The notes: generated from the letters alone by a model not told the origin. A DNA stretch of 64,000 bases from Pseudoalteromonas sp. NC201 (GCF_002850255.1 NZ_CP022522.1:1349001-1413000); one strand, 5' to 3'. Shown: positions 26,191-39,923, numbered from the stretch's first letter. Made by a program: numbers and translations.

Positions 26191-26685
26191 ATGATCTGGG
26201 TTGATTACGCCATTCTTGGTATTGTTGGTTTATCGACTATCTTTGGCTTGCTTCGAGGCTTTGTCAAAGAAGCGATGTCACTTGTCGTATGGATCGGCGC
26301 TTTTTTCATCTCTAGTATTTTTTACCAATATCTCGCAACCTTCCTAACATTCATTTCAGAACCCCTTTTAAGAAATGCAGCCGCAATAGCCATACTCTTT
26401 TTTGCGACCTTGATGTTAGGCGGGCTTGTTAATTATGTCTTGAGTGAACTGGTTCAAAGAACAGGGCTCTCAGGCACCGATAGGATCTTTGGGATTGTAT
26501 TCGGTGGACTTCGAGGTGTGTTGGTCGTTAGCGCCTTACTCTTTTTCCTTGATGCGTTTACCAGTGCACCAGACACGCAGTGGTGGAAAACATCAAACTT
26601 AATTCCTGAATTTGGCTTTGTGATAGAGTGGTTTTTCTCCTATCTTGAACATAACTCGAGCTTTTTAGATTCAGTAAACCGTTAA
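26191..26685 (+). CDS. cvpA: CvpA family membrane protein
   Basis: A 164-residue inner-membrane protein with about four membrane segments. The ATG at 26191 gives [20 protein letters not shown], as in other CvpA proteins; a TTG three codons earlier was rejected. The [13 protein letters not shown] segment is typical of the family. CvpA is needed for colicin V export in E. coli and more generally for envelope homeostasis. It is 18 bp upstream of purF, with which it is usually co-transcribed. Confidence 0.92.
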   Translation: MIWVDYAILGIVGLSTIFGLLRGFVKEAMSLVVWIGAFFISSIFYQYLATFLTFISEPLLRNAAAIAILFFATLMLGGLVNYVLSELVQRTGLSGTDRIFGIVFGGLRGVLVVSALLFFLDAFTSAPDTQWWKTSNLIPEFGFVIEWFFSYLEHNSSFLDSVNR

Positions 26686-26703
26686 TCGGCGAGGAAATTT
26701 TTA

Positions 26704-28236
26704 ATGTGTGGTATCGTTGGGATAGTCGGAACATCTCCTGTTAATCAGGCGATTTATGACGGCTTAACTGTTTTGCAACACCGCGGCCAAGATGCGGCTG
26801 GCATTATTACCATTGACAACAATACGTTTAGCTTACGAAAAGCAAACGGTCTAGTGAAAGACGTATTTCATACAAGACATATGAAACGCCTACAGGGCAA
26901 CATTGGTCTTGGTCATGTACGTTATCCTACTGCTGGCTCTTCAAGCTCAGCAGAAGCTCAACCTTTCTACGTAAACTCTCCATTTGGTATTGCCCTTGCA
27001 CACAACGGCAACTTAACCAATGCAGAAAAATTAAAAGAGCGTTTGTTTACTCAAGCGCGTCGCCACGTTAATACTACGTCTGATTCAGAGATCCTGCTGA
27101 ACATCTTAGCTCACGAGCTTGGCAAAACAGACAAGATGAAATTAGACGCGGAAGACATGTTTACGGCAGTAACTGAGGTTGTGTCTATTGTTTCTGGTGG
27201 TTACGCGAGTATCGCGATGATCATCGGCCATGGTATTTTGGCATTTAGAGACCCTCATGGTATTCGTCCGCTTGTGTTCGGTAAGAAAGAAACTGAGCGT
27301 GGCATGGAATACATGTTCGCTTCGGAGAGTGTTGCATTGGCAACGGATGGCTTTGAGTTTGTGCGAGATGTTGCACCTGGTGAAGCTATTTACGTAACCG
27401 AAAAAGGTGAGTTTTTCTCTCAGATCTGCGCTGCTAAAACGACGCTTGCACCTTGTATCTTCGAGTTTGTATATTTTGCTCGCCCAGATTCAAACATAGA
27501 TAAAATGTCTGTTTATGCGACTCGCGTGAATATGGGTACCAAGCTCGGTGAGAAAATCGCGACAGAGTGGGGCGACAAAGATATCGACGTGGTTATCCCA
27601 ATCCCTGAAACATCATGTGATATCGCACTTGAAATTGCTTCCGTGCTAGGGCTTCCTTATCGCCAAGGGTTTGTTAAGAACCGCTACATTGGCCGTACTT
27701 TCATTATGCCTGGCCAAGAGCTGCGTAAGAAGTCTGTACGTCGTAAACTTAACGCGATTGACAGAGAATTCGCTGGTAAGAACGTGCTACTTGTCGATGA
27801 TTCGATTGTGCGAGGCACAACATCAGCGCAAATCGTTGAAATGGCGCGTGAAGCGGGTGCGAAGAACGTGTACTTTGCATCAGCAGCACCAGAGGTAAGG
27901 TTCCCGAACGTATATGGCATCGATATGCCTTCTGCATCAGAGCTAATCGCTCATGGTCGTGAAGTGGAAGATATCAATGCGAGTATTGGCTCGGACGGTT
28001 TGATCTACCAATCCCTAAGCGATTTGATTGCAGCCGTTGGTCAAGAAAATCCAGAGATCGTTCGCTTTGAGACTTCGGTATTTGATGGTCAATACATCAC
28101 AGGTGACGTTGACCAGAACTACCTCAACCATATTGATGAGCTACGCAACGATTCGGCAAAGTCTAATCGTGAAGCCGCGATGTCTGCAAGCCTTGAGCTA
28201 CACAATCAAGAAGCGGAAAGCGCCGAAAGCGACTAA
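26704..28236 (+). CDS. purF: Amidophosphoribosyltransferase
   Basis: A 510-residue enzyme that catalyses the first committed step of purine synthesis, transferring ammonia from glutamine to PRPP. The class II glutaminase starts with the nucleophile Cys2 (MCGIVGIVG), followed by [11 protein letters not shown] and HNGNLTN. The phosphoribosyltransferase domain has the PRPP loop [14 protein letters not shown] (~residues 361-374). Length matches E. coli PurF (505). A strong terminator follows. Confidence 0.97.
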   Translation: MCGIVGIVGTSPVNQAIYDGLTVLQHRGQDAAGIITIDNNTFSLRKANGLVKDVFHTRHMKRLQGNIGLGHVRYPTAGSSSSAEAQPFYVNSPFGIALAHNGNLTNAEKLKERLFTQARRHVNTTSDSEILLNILAHELGKTDKMKLDAEDMFTAVTEVVSIVSGGYASIAMIIGHGILAFRDPHGIRPLVFGKKETERGMEYMFASESVALATDGFEFVRDVAPGEAIYVTEKGEFFSQICAAKTTLAPCIFEFVYFARPDSNIDKMSVYATRVNMGTKLGEKIATEWGDKDIDVVIPIPETSCDIALEIASVLGLPYRQGFVKNRYIGRTFIMPGQELRKKSVRRKLNAIDREFAGKNVLLVDDSIVRGTTSAQIVEMAREAGAKNVYFASAAPEVRFPNVYGIDMPSASELIAHGREVEDINASIGSDGLIYQSLSDLIAAVGQENPEIVRFETSVFDGQYITGDVDQNYLNHIDELRNDSAKSNREAAMSASLELHNQEAESAESD

Positions 28237-28267
28237 ACTAGTTGATGATGTGAATAAGCATTATGAT

Positions 28268-28296
28268 AAAAAACCCAAGTTTAACTTGGGTTTTTT
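28268..28296. terminator. Bidirectional rho-independent terminator
   Basis: AACCCAAGTT pairs with AACTTGGGTT, flanked by an A-run before and six T after the stem. It separates purF from the convergent mipA-like gene. Confidence 0.9.
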
Positions 28297-28321
28297 ATTT
28301 AATTTTAACTCAGACAACAGC

Positions 28322-29107
28322 CTAAAATTGATAGACTAGGCCAACATAAGCGAGGTCACTGGTGTCTCTGTCTAGCAAAGGGCTATTGGCAATAACATCA
28401 TCGAGTTTAGTTCGAGTTATCCCACCAACCAGACTGAGTTGTGTTTTTATCTGATAATGCGCAGTCAACCCTGCGGAATAATTCACAGCGTCATCAGCAG
28501 TTAAGTAGCGGAATCGGCCTCGGCTAATATCGATATTTTCACCAGTTATTCCGTAGATATAATTAACATAATCAGACTGCTGCCATTCTACATTACCTAC
28601 TGCCGAGATTTTAAATCCTCGACCATCGTTGTACAGTGGGATTGATACTGAAAAAGTAGCCGTGGTTGAATCTGAATTATCGGAAATATCACTGTGACCA
28701 GCGAGCGTAAACCACAGATAGGTGACGCCATAGTTAACCGTGACATCGCCATCCGGCGCGTCATATCCGTCAAAAATCTTATCTTCAGACTTTGCGTCTC
28801 GGAATACACCGTCATAGCCATCTTGACGATAGCCCAACCCAGAGTAGACAGATAAATCTTCAGTAATAGGAAAGCGGTAACCAATTAGGCTATCTTTGTT
28901 GATAAACCAATTTCCTTTTTGAATATCTATAATGGGAATTGAGATAAACTCACTGTCAATGCCTTTCCATGGCAAATCTGCAGCCGCGGCTCCTCCCCCT
29001 AAACGAACCTGCCATTCGTTAGATTTCGGCTCAATGGCATGACTAAAAGAAGCAAAGGTTAATGTGAAGACGGCAGCAGACGTGAGTGCTGACTTGATTA
29101 GATACAT
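28322..29107 (-). CDS. MipA/OmpV family outer-membrane protein
   Basis: A 261-residue exported beta-barrel protein. The signal peptide ends at SFSHA. The mature start NEWQVRLGGGAAAADLPWKG and the SLIGYRFPITEDLSVYSGLG region are typical of the MipA/OmpV family (scaffold or porin-like proteins related to Vibrio OmpV). It ends in a hydrophobic-aromatic pattern (YVGLVYQF) as barrels do. It is a single-gene unit. The precise function is unknown; some family members respond to osmotic or antibiotic stress. Confidence 0.85.
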   Translation of the reverse strand: MYLIKSALTSAAVFTLTFASFSHAIEPKSNEWQVRLGGGAAAADLPWKGIDSEFISIPIIDIQKGNWFINKDSLIGYRFPITEDLSVYSGLGYRQDGYDGVFRDAKSEDKIFDGYDAPDGDVTVNYGVTYLWFTLAGHSDISDNSDSTTATFSVSIPLYNDGRGFKISAVGNVEWQQSDYVNYIYGITGENIDISRGRFRYLTADDAVNYSAGLTAHYQIKTQLSLVGGITRTKLDDVIANSPLLDRDTSDLAYVGLVYQF

Positions 29108-29326
29108 ACAGAATTCCTTTCGTAAGTTAAAAATTGCGAGAATTTAGAATGTAAGAAGTTTGTTACAAGACTTGGGAAAGTGCTGTTAGAAAGTGTAATA
29201 AATTGTCGGGAAACGTTGTTTGAAGTGTTATCTGTTTAAGAAATCGTTGTTGTCTTACATCCCTAATCTACTCGCCACTTCAAAAGGGTTTTATAAAAGT
29301 AGCGAGCAGATAGGTGTGTATAAGAT

Positions 29327-32092
29327 TTAACTGGATTGAGTGAGATCAGAATCTGTTAGTAATACAGTTAGTCCATCAACCAGCTCAAATAGCTCAGGCT
29401 CGATATCACTGAGTGGTTTTTCTTGTTTTAATCCCGTTTCAATGATCTCAGCCAATTTCTTTAGGGTTGGTACGCCAGTATAACAGCAGGCACCGTGGAA
29501 TTTATGAACTACTTTGAGCAGCGTCGGGAGATCCTCCGCGTCTTGTGCAGACTCCAACTGCTGCAACGTTTCGGGCACGCTAGAAAGCAGCATATTGAGC
29601 ATTTCCAATGCTAAATCAGGTTTATTACCCGCTCGCTGTAATGCTAATCCCCAATCTAACATTTGGCTATTAAATGGCGGCACGCTGTGCTGATGACTCT
29701 CAATATTTTTTTGTCTCGCTACTGGTGAAGACGCGCTATGGTCGCAAATAATTTGCTTGAGCATATCTTCATCTATGGGTTTAGTCATATAGTTACTAAA
29801 GCCATCTTTAAGCAGTTGCTCTTTTTCGCCAGCAAGCGCATGTGCGGTGACGGCGATGATAGGGGTATCCTCATTTAACGACGACTCTCTTATGCTTCTA
29901 CAGGCGCTTATACCATCCATTATGGGCATTTGAATATCCATAAATATCAGGTCGTATTTTCTTGATTTACATAAACTGACTGCTTGAGCACCATTATGCG
30001 CTGTATCTATTGCCTCTACTTGTTCATCTAACAATGTGCATATCAACTTCAAGTTAGCATCGTTATCGTCTGCAACCAGCACTTTAAGTGGCAGACTTGT
30101 GGCTTCGATTTCATTGGCACTCATGTCTGGATGGTCTAAACGATAAGGTGCTGCAAGCATTTCGCATAGTTTTCTGTGGTTAAGTGGCTTGCTTAAACAA
30201 GCGTCAGCTCCACTGCCAATAAGCGCCTCACGCATATTATGTGAGACGGTATTAACCATCAAATATAGGTAGTCTGCGGATCCGCGAGCTTGCTTGATGT
30301 AACTCTTAACGGTTTGCATTTGGTCGACGCTTGCCATAGATCCAATTAAACAGATATCGTAATTAAAATCTTGGCCTAAGGCAGTATCGAACTCTTCTTC
30401 GGTAAGGCAGCGAGTGACCTGCATTTCCCACGCTTGTAGTTGAGCTATTACCGCATAATGAGTATGCTCTTGTGGTTCAAAGTAGAGCACGCGTTTATTT
30501 TCAAGTGGCTTGCTTGGTAAGTTGTCGTTGTAGAGGCGGTTTGGTAATGCAAAGACCGCGTTAAATGAGAAACAGGTGCCATTTCCTGGTGCTGAGTTAA
30601 GAGTGATACGACCATTCATCGCCTCAACAATATGCTTAGTAATGATAAGACCTAGACCTGTGCCACCAAATTTACGGGTAATACTAGTATCGGCTTGAGC
30701 AAACGGTGTAAATAGTGCGTCTTGCTTATCCTGAGCAATACCGACCCCGGTATCGCTGACAGACACTAGCAACGAGGATTGAGATTCATCCATCAGACGG
30801 TGGTTAATATCCACTTTGACTGAGCCTTTTTCCGTGAACTTGATGGCATTACTGATCAGATTGGTCAATACCTGTTTAAATCGCGTAGGATCGCCAATTA
30901 AGTTGTCGGGCACTTGGCGATTAACAGAAATGGAAAACTCCAACTGCTTTTCGTGAGCGCTTGGCGCTAATAAGGTCATGACCTCATTGACTGCGTCGCG
31001 TAATTCAAACTGGATATTCTCCAGCTCCATAGCACCAGCTTCTAGCTTTGAAAAATCCAAGATGTCACTAATGATGGTAAGCAGGCTATTTGCAGATAGC
31101 TCTATGGTATCTAAATAATCTTTTTGGTGTTTATTTAATGGTGTTTTATAAAGTTGACGGGTAAAGCCTATAACACCATTGAGCGGCGTTCTAAGTTCAT
31201 GACTCATCTTAGCCAAGAAATCCGACTTTACGCGGTTAGCATCTTGTGCCTCTTTTTTGGCAATATTGAGCTGAATATTCTGCGTTTCATACTGCTCTAG
31301 GGTTTCACGATAATCACTAGTTGCCTGGTCAATGTGCTTTTGCATTTCGTCTTTTTGATTGGCCATCTTTCTGCCAATAACGATCAAGCCTTGGCGCAAA
31401 AGCTCAAATTCACCCCGCATCGGCTCATTGATTGCGATGTCTTGTTTACCTTCGTTGAGCTTGTCTGTGGCTAAAATCAAATTGGCAATTGGTTTGGTTA
31501 GCATACGTGACAATCGCATGGCCAACATAACACTAAGTAAAAAGGAGAAAATAATAACAATGGCACTCAAAATCAGCGCGCGTTGCTGCGATATCAACGC
31601 TTGGTCTTTACTGATCTCTACAACTAAAATCGCCAGCGTAGCCGGCTCTGCACTGTGCCAATCGGTTTTTTTTGCTAAATGGTTTTTAACTGGTGAATAA
31701 AACACAAAGGTATTTTTTAGTGTAGTGACTTCGGTGGTTTGTAGCTTTTGCACTTCACCAAAATAATGTAATTTATCGAATTCACTATGATAATTACTGG
31801 TAAGAATAAGCTGATTTTGGCTATCAAACAGCGCGATGCTTTTTACCAGTGGTGCATGTTTATTGTGTGCCTGGCTTAAAATGCGGTGTAAGTGCGCTTT
31901 ATCTTGTTTTTCTATTGGGTATTCTACTGACATGGCAAGTGAATCTGCAATGCGATTTCCCTGACTTATCAGAATTTCCTCAAGCTCTACGTAGCGATTT
32001 ATAGTAAAATAACCACCAAGTAGCAAGCCAACCAAAAGGGTTGGCAAAAGAGTGAGTAGTAAAATACTGTCACGCAGGTTTAATTTTGTCAT
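29327..32092 (-). CDS. barA: Hybrid sensor histidine kinase BarA
   Basis: A 921-residue tripartite kinase: an N-terminal membrane helix (~8-30), a periplasmic part, a second helix (~165-190), a HAMP domain, the HisKA box SHELRTPLNGVIGF (His ~297), an ATPase domain (NLISNAIKF, GGTGLGLIITK), a degenerate receiver, a full receiver with phospho-Asp in LIFMDIQMPIMDG, and a C-terminal Hpt domain with His in HKFHGACCYTG. BarA phosphorylates UvrY/GacA and so controls CsrA-sequestering small RNAs. Divergence from rlmD-relA matches E. coli. The region beyond its stop has only a weak imperfect hairpin. Confidence 0.93.
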   Translation of the reverse strand: MTKLNLRDSILLLTLLPTLLVGLLLGGYFTINRYVELEEILISQGNRIADSLAMSVEYPIEKQDKAHLHRILSQAHNKHAPLVKSIALFDSQNQLILTSNYHSEFDKLHYFGEVQKLQTTEVTTLKNTFVFYSPVKNHLAKKTDWHSAEPATLAILVVEISKDQALISQQRALILSAIVIIFSFLLSVMLAMRLSRMLTKPIANLILATDKLNEGKQDIAINEPMRGEFELLRQGLIVIGRKMANQKDEMQKHIDQATSDYRETLEQYETQNIQLNIAKKEAQDANRVKSDFLAKMSHELRTPLNGVIGFTRQLYKTPLNKHQKDYLDTIELSANSLLTIISDILDFSKLEAGAMELENIQFELRDAVNEVMTLLAPSAHEKQLEFSISVNRQVPDNLIGDPTRFKQVLTNLISNAIKFTEKGSVKVDINHRLMDESQSSLLVSVSDTGVGIAQDKQDALFTPFAQADTSITRKFGGTGLGLIITKHIVEAMNGRITLNSAPGNGTCFSFNAVFALPNRLYNDNLPSKPLENKRVLYFEPQEHTHYAVIAQLQAWEMQVTRCLTEEEFDTALGQDFNYDICLIGSMASVDQMQTVKSYIKQARGSADYLYLMVNTVSHNMREALIGSGADACLSKPLNHRKLCEMLAAPYRLDHPDMSANEIEATSLPLKVLVADDNDANLKLICTLLDEQVEAIDTAHNGAQAVSLCKSRKYDLIFMDIQMPIMDGISACRSIRESSLNEDTPIIAVTAHALAGEKEQLLKDGFSNYMTKPIDEDMLKQIICDHSASSPVARQKNIESHQHSVPPFNSQMLDWGLALQRAGNKPDLALEMLNMLLSSVPETLQQLESAQDAEDLPTLLKVVHKFHGACCYTGVPTLKKLAEIIETGLKQEKPLSDIEPELFELVDGLTVLLTDSDLTQSS

Positions 32093-32170
32093 AGGGTCAA
32101 AAAAGTGCAGAGAAATCTGTAACTAAGATTATCTTTTACCGACGTGATAAGCAAACAAATGAGGAACCCA

Positions 32171-33490
32171 ATGGCACAGATTTTTCGTGCTAAGAAAGCT
32201 GCTAAGCCGTCAAAGCAAATAGAATTAAGCATAGAGTCAATGGATCATCAGGGGCGAGGTGTTGCTCGCCATGAAGGTAAGGTCTGTTTTGTGGCTGGTG
32301 CCTTGACTGGTGAGCGAGTGAGAGCACAGGTTGTACAGGCAAAGTCTAAACTGTTGGAAGCGAAGGTGATCAAAGTACTTAATGCCTCCAAAGAGCGTGT
32401 TAAACCGTTTTGCCCGCATTACCAGCAGTGCGGTGGTTGTAGCTTGCAGCATCAAAGTATTGATGGTCAGCTCAATGAAAAGCAACATGCAGTCGAAAAA
32501 CTTTTTGCGCGTTTTGCCAACATCGAGCACTTACCTTGGCAAGCGCCGATCACCTCTATGGCGCTTCATTATCGCCGTGCAGCTCGTTTGGCATGCATTT
32601 TTGATAAACAAAGCAAAAGCGTCAAGTTAGGCTTTAGAGCAAGTCAGTCGAAGCAGATTATCGAAATAGCGCAGTGTGACGTATTGGTGTCGCCTTTTGA
32701 TCGTATTGTTAACACGCTAAGTTTGCTAGCACAGTCGCTAAGTGAGTTTAGACTAATCAGTCATATTCAGCTTTGTCAGGCTGACAACTATAACTATGTG
32801 TTGTGTCGTCATACAAAGCCACTGTCCGCTTCGACTCGCGAAACGCTACAAAACGAGCTGGAAAATTGTCAGGTACTGTTTGACGATGGCGAGACGCCAG
32901 TTGTGTATTCCCAGTTGCCGCACTATCACCTTGGTGAATTTGACTTAACACTTGAATTTAAATTGAACAACTTTATTCAAGTGAATCAATCGGTAAATGA
33001 AGCAATGCTGCGCCAAGCGACAGACTGGCTACAGCTGAATAACGATGAAAGTGTCCTCGACCTTTTCTGTGGGGTGGGAAATTTCTCTTTGGTGCTCGCA
33101 AAACAAGCAAAAAATGTGATTGGGGTAGAAGGTGAAGCGCAATCGGTTGCAATGGCTCAGCAAAATGCGCAAACTAATAAAATCAGTAATGTTCAGTTTC
33201 ACTGTTTTGATCTAACCCAGTCGATTGCAGAGGCTGCTTGGTTCGACGCAAATCTGGATGTATTAGTACTGGACCCTTCAAGGCCGGGGGCGCTTGAGGT
33301 ACTGCAGCAATTACCTTTGACGCAGTTTACCCGTATTTTATACGTGTCATGCGACCCAGTTACACTGGCGCGCGATTCTTTGGTGATAGCGCAGGCAGGC
33401 TTTGAAATAGAAAAGCTTGGCTTAATGAATATGTTTGTCCACACAGGACATATCGAAACCATGGCGCTGTTTAAAAAGCAGTGTAAATAA
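32171..33490 (+). CDS. rlmD: 23S rRNA (uracil-1939-C5)-methyltransferase RlmD
   Basis: A 439-residue SAM-dependent RNA methyltransferase. A TRAM domain (~20-75) is followed by the iron-sulphur cluster cysteines in CPHYQQCGGCSLQH and a later Cys. The SAM motif is LDLFCGVGNFSL and the catalytic Cys is in YVSCDPVTLARD. The start at 32171 is chosen because TGAGGAA lies at good spacing before it; a GTG nine codons earlier is not supported. It lies between barA and relA as in E. coli. Confidence 0.95.
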   Translation: MAQIFRAKKAAKPSKQIELSIESMDHQGRGVARHEGKVCFVAGALTGERVRAQVVQAKSKLLEAKVIKVLNASKERVKPFCPHYQQCGGCSLQHQSIDGQLNEKQHAVEKLFARFANIEHLPWQAPITSMALHYRRAARLACIFDKQSKSVKLGFRASQSKQIIEIAQCDVLVSPFDRIVNTLSLLAQSLSEFRLISHIQLCQADNYNYVLCRHTKPLSASTRETLQNELENCQVLFDDGETPVVYSQLPHYHLGEFDLTLEFKLNNFIQVNQSVNEAMLRQATDWLQLNNDESVLDLFCGVGNFSLVLAKQAKNVIGVEGEAQSVAMAQQNAQTNKISNVQFHCFDLTQSIAEAAWFDANLDVLVLDPSRPGALEVLQQLPLTQFTRILYVSCDPVTLARDSLVIAQAGFEIEKLGLMNMFVHTGHIETMALFKKQCK

Positions 33491-33535
33491 CCTGAGCTAT
33501 GAGGCCGTTATTGCCCGAGCATTAGGCTAGATAAT

Positions 33536-33558
33536 TTACCCGAAAATGAGGCGGGTAA
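33536..33558 (+). other. Hairpin in the relA leader
   Basis: TTACCCG and CGGGTAA form a 7-bp stem with a 9-nt loop, 9 bp before the AAGGAGGT ribosome site of relA. It may end the rlmD transcript or influence relA expression. Confidence 0.35.
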
Positions 33559-33582
33559 GTAATTTTAAGGAGGTATTAAAAC

Positions 33583-35736
33583 ATGGTTGCTACTCGGCAG
33601 TCGCATCAAACCACTTTGCCACTGGAGTTTGATGCGCGACTCACTATCTTAAACTTGTCTGAAGATCAAAGAACATGGCTACAAAAGGCTTATGAACTTT
33701 GTCCTGCGGATGAGTCAACGGAACATCTCAATAACGCCATCGAAATGGTAGAGATCCTTGCAGACTTAAATTTTGATAGCGAATCCTTAGCAACTGCGTT
33801 TTTAACTCCTTATTTTGTTGCTGGAAAGTTGTCCCTTGAGCAAGTGGAAGAAGCGCTTGGCAAAAATATCTCTCTGCTTTTAAGAGGGGTGGAGAATATG
33901 GACACTATTAGTACGTTGGCACACCAAAGCTCCGGTAAGGTACAAGTCGACAACATCCGCCGTATGTTACTCGCTATGGTGGAAGATGTGCGCGCTGTAG
34001 TGATTAAGCTTGCTGAGCAAATCTGCCATTTACGTGCGGTTAAGAAAGCATCTGAAGAAGAAAGAGTCGTTGCTGCAAAAGCGGCTGCCAATATTTTTGC
34101 ACCACTTGCGAACCGTTTGGGGATTGGCCAATTAAAATGGGAACTTGAAGATCTCTCTTTCCGTTATTTGCATCCGGATACGTATAAGTCTATTGCCAAG
34201 AAGCTTTCTGATAAACGCCTAGACCGCGAAGCTTATATGGAGAATATGGTTAATTCGGTGGCACAAAAACTTACGGATGCAGGCATTAAAGCGCAGGTCT
34301 ACGGTCGCCCTAAGCATATTTACAGCATTTATAAAAAAATGGCGCAGAAAAGCTATGAATTCGAACAGTTGTTCGACATTCGCGCGATGCGTGTGGTGGT
34401 AGATGAAATTCAAGATTGCTACGCCGCTTTGGGTATTGTGCACACCAGCTGGCGGCATTTAAACAAAGAGTTTGACGACTATATTGCTACGCCTAAGCAA
34501 AACGGCTATCAGTCTATCCACACCGTGGTATTTGGTCCTGAGGGCAAAACGGTAGAAATCCAAATTCGCACTGAGGCCATGCATCGAGATGCAGAGCTAG
34601 GGGTGGCGGCACATTGGATGTACAAAGAAGGTGCATTGCCGGGCAGAAACTCAGGATACGAGCAAAAAATTAGCTGGCTACGCAAACTGTTGCAGTGGCA
34701 AGAAGAAGTGGTAGATGGCAGCGAAATAGCAGATGAGCTGAAGAATCAGGTTGTCGAAGACCGTGTTTATGTATTCACGCCCAAGGGCGATATCTTTGAT
34801 TTGCCACTAGGCTCGACGCCACTCGACTTCGCTTACTACATTCATTCTAATGTTGGACATCGCTGCATTGGTGCAAAAGTGTTTGGTAAAATAGTGCCTT
34901 TCACTTACACATTGCGCACAGGCGATCAGGTAGAGATTCTTACCCAGAAAAATGCTTCACCAAGTCGAGATTGGTTAAACCCGTCGCTGGGATATATTCA
35001 TTCTTCAAGAGCGCGCAGTAAGATCCATCACTGGTTTAAGCAGCAAGATAGAGACAAAAATCTTCAAGCGGGTAAGGAAATTTTAGATAGTCATCTGCAA
35101 AAACTAGATATTACCTATAAAGATTTAGAACCCGCGATTGACCGCTTTAACTTTAAAGAACTCGACGATTTAATGGTGGCGATTGGTGCCGGTGATATTC
35201 GTATCAATCAATTCCTGAACTACGTGCAAGATAAACCTGAGGATACACCTAAGTTAAAAATCTCCTCGCCAAAACACACTAAAGGCGACAAAAATGCAGT
35301 GGTCGTTGATGGGGTAGGCAGCTTAATGAGTCATATGGCGAAATGCTGTGAGCCAGTACCGGGCGATGAAATTGTGGGTTACATCACGCAAGGGCGAGGT
35401 ATTGCCGTGCATCGCTCTGATTGTGAGTCGTTTGCTCATATTACGGATATACATCCAGAGCGTGAGATTGCAGTCAGTTGGTCAGAGGATGTTAAAGCGT
35501 CGTACGCCATTACATTAAAAATTGAAGCGCACGACCGCCAAGGGTTGATCCGAGACATTAGCGCTGTGCTTGCCAATGAAAAAGTCAATGTGCTCAATAT
35601 GAATGTACAAACCCAAGACGATAAAAACGTGGCGGTATTTATGATGAAGGTAGAGGTGGATGACCTTTCTGCTATGCATCGCTTGCTGACTAAATTGATG
35701 CAAATCGAAGGTGTTTTTGATGCCAAACGACTCTAA
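33583..35736 (+). CDS. relA: GTP pyrophosphokinase RelA
   Basis: A 717-residue ribosome-associated (p)ppGpp synthetase of the stringent response. The N-terminal hydrolase-like domain is degenerate: the His-Asp motif of SpoT is missing, as in E. coli RelA. The synthetase domain has YGRPKHIYSIYKK and the EFDD motif (HLNKEFDDYIATPKQNGYQ) typical of monofunctional RelA. A TGS domain (VYVFTPKGDIFDLPLGSTPL), a zinc-finger region with Cys-Cys (MAKCCEPVPGD) and a C-terminal ACT domain follow. It starts with a strong AAGGAGGT site and overlaps mazG at its end. Confidence 0.97.
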   Translation: MVATRQSHQTTLPLEFDARLTILNLSEDQRTWLQKAYELCPADESTEHLNNAIEMVEILADLNFDSESLATAFLTPYFVAGKLSLEQVEEALGKNISLLLRGVENMDTISTLAHQSSGKVQVDNIRRMLLAMVEDVRAVVIKLAEQICHLRAVKKASEEERVVAAKAAANIFAPLANRLGIGQLKWELEDLSFRYLHPDTYKSIAKKLSDKRLDREAYMENMVNSVAQKLTDAGIKAQVYGRPKHIYSIYKKMAQKSYEFEQLFDIRAMRVVVDEIQDCYAALGIVHTSWRHLNKEFDDYIATPKQNGYQSIHTVVFGPEGKTVEIQIRTEAMHRDAELGVAAHWMYKEGALPGRNSGYEQKISWLRKLLQWQEEVVDGSEIADELKNQVVEDRVYVFTPKGDIFDLPLGSTPLDFAYYIHSNVGHRCIGAKVFGKIVPFTYTLRTGDQVEILTQKNASPSRDWLNPSLGYIHSSRARSKIHHWFKQQDRDKNLQAGKEILDSHLQKLDITYKDLEPAIDRFNFKELDDLMVAIGAGDIRINQFLNYVQDKPEDTPKLKISSPKHTKGDKNAVVVDGVGSLMSHMAKCCEPVPGDEIVGYITQGRGIAVHRSDCESFAHITDIHPEREIAVSWSEDVKASYAITLKIEAHDRQGLIRDISAVLANEKVNVLNMNVQTQDDKNVAVFMMKVEVDDLSAMHRLLTKLMQIEGVFDAKRL

Positions 35737-36538
35737 GCCTTCGGCAACAATGGGGATAGAGCAGCTGCTAGAGATTATGTCGCAGCTACGCGACCCAAGC
35801 ACTGGATGCGACTGGGATAAGAAGCAAACCTTTAAAACCATTGTCCCTTATACGTTAGAAGAAGCACACGAAGTTGCCGATGCTATCGAGCAAGGCGACT
35901 TTGTTCACTTAAAAGAAGAGTTGGGGGACTTGCTGTTCCAAGTGATTTTTTATGCTCAGCTTGGAAAAGAGCAGGGGTTGTTTGATTTTGCTGACATAGT
36001 GCAAACTCTCAATGACAAATTAGTGAGACGCCACCCTCATGTATTTGAAAAGCAGGAAAGCTTAAGCGAAGCAGAGCTTGAGCAGCAATGGCACGCCATT
36101 AAACAGCAAGAAAAACAGGCACAAAAACAAGGGGCGTTCGCGGCAGATATTCCAAGCAGCTTGCCTGCATTATCAAAAGCCTACAAAATTCAAAAGCAAG
36201 CAGCCAAACTTGGATTTGACTGGCCAAGTTACCACGGCGCGTGGGATAAAGTACAAGAGGAAGTCGCAGAGGTGAGCGAGGCGCTGCAAGTTGATCCACG
36301 CTCTGAACATACAGCGGAAGAGGTGGGCGACTTGTTGTTTGCAACTGTGAATGTGAGCCGACATATAAAACGAGATCCGGAGCAGCTGCTACGTCAAGCC
36401 AATGAGAAATTTAAAAATCGCTTTGTGCAAGTCGAAGCCGTTTTGAATGAGTCCTCACTATCACTTAAAGATGCGAGCTTGGAGGAGATGGATGGTGCTT
36501 GGGAGACAGTGAAACGTCGTCAACGCAGTAAAAACTGA
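35720..36538 (+). CDS. mazG: Nucleoside triphosphate pyrophosphohydrolase MazG
   Basis: A 272-residue protein with two MazG domains that hydrolyses NTPs to NMPs and pyrophosphate and, in E. coli, lowers (p)ppGpp. The first domain has LRDPSTGCDWDKKQTF and EEAHEVADAI ... KEELGDLLFQVIFYA; the second has EEVAEVSEAL and EEVGDLLFATVNVSRH. The start at 35720 has GAAGGTG upstream and overlaps the relA stop by 17 bp; 35711 (GTG) and 35750 (ATG) are alternatives. No mazEF toxin-antitoxin genes lie between relA and mazG, unlike E. coli. Confidence 0.92.
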   Translation: MPNDSKPSATMGIEQLLEIMSQLRDPSTGCDWDKKQTFKTIVPYTLEEAHEVADAIEQGDFVHLKEELGDLLFQVIFYAQLGKEQGLFDFADIVQTLNDKLVRRHPHVFEKQESLSEAELEQQWHAIKQQEKQAQKQGAFAADIPSSLPALSKAYKIQKQAAKLGFDWPSYHGAWDKVQEEVAEVSEALQVDPRSEHTAEEVGDLLFATVNVSRHIKRDPEQLLRQANEKFKNRFVQVEAVLNESSLSLKDASLEEMDGAWETVKRRQRSKN

Positions 36539-36597
36539 GACTGATTTTACGGTTTGTTCGTTACTTAAAACGACCTCCTGATAAAATATATTACCGC

Positions 36598-38336
<1,739 letters not shown>

Positions 38337-38340
38337 TAAG

Positions 38341-38369
38341 AAAAAGCCGTGCTCTTGCACGGCTTTTTT
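38341..38369 (+). terminator. Rho-independent terminator after pyrG
   Basis: GCCGTGC and GCACGGC form the stem with a TCTT loop, A-run before and six T after, 4 bp beyond the pyrG stop. Confidence 0.92.
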
Positions 38370-38500
38370 GTTGCAGAAGGTTTTGCAATAGGCGCTAAGA
38401 GTAGTGTTTATCGCCAAACTTTTTCTTATCTGCCGGCGCGTCAATGTGATACGTGTAAATTCTTCACTTTGCGAAGCAACAGAGATAAGGCAAACTTTAA

Positions 38501-39871
<1,371 letters not shown>

Positions 39872-39893
39872 TTAGCATTACTTGATGTATTGT

Positions 39894-39923
39894 AAAAACG
39901 CCAGTTTAGTTACTGGCGTTTTT
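39894..39923. terminator. Bidirectional terminator between eno and the small peptide gene
   Basis: AAAAACGCCAGT and ACTGGCGTTTTT form a perfect 12-bp stem with a 6-nt loop. It ends eno on the plus strand and, 14 bp beyond its stop, the leftward peptide gene. Confidence 0.92.

Noticed and set aside
33583..36538. mazEF toxin-antitoxin genes between relA and mazG as in E. coli
   Set aside because: relA and mazG overlap directly, leaving no room for them.
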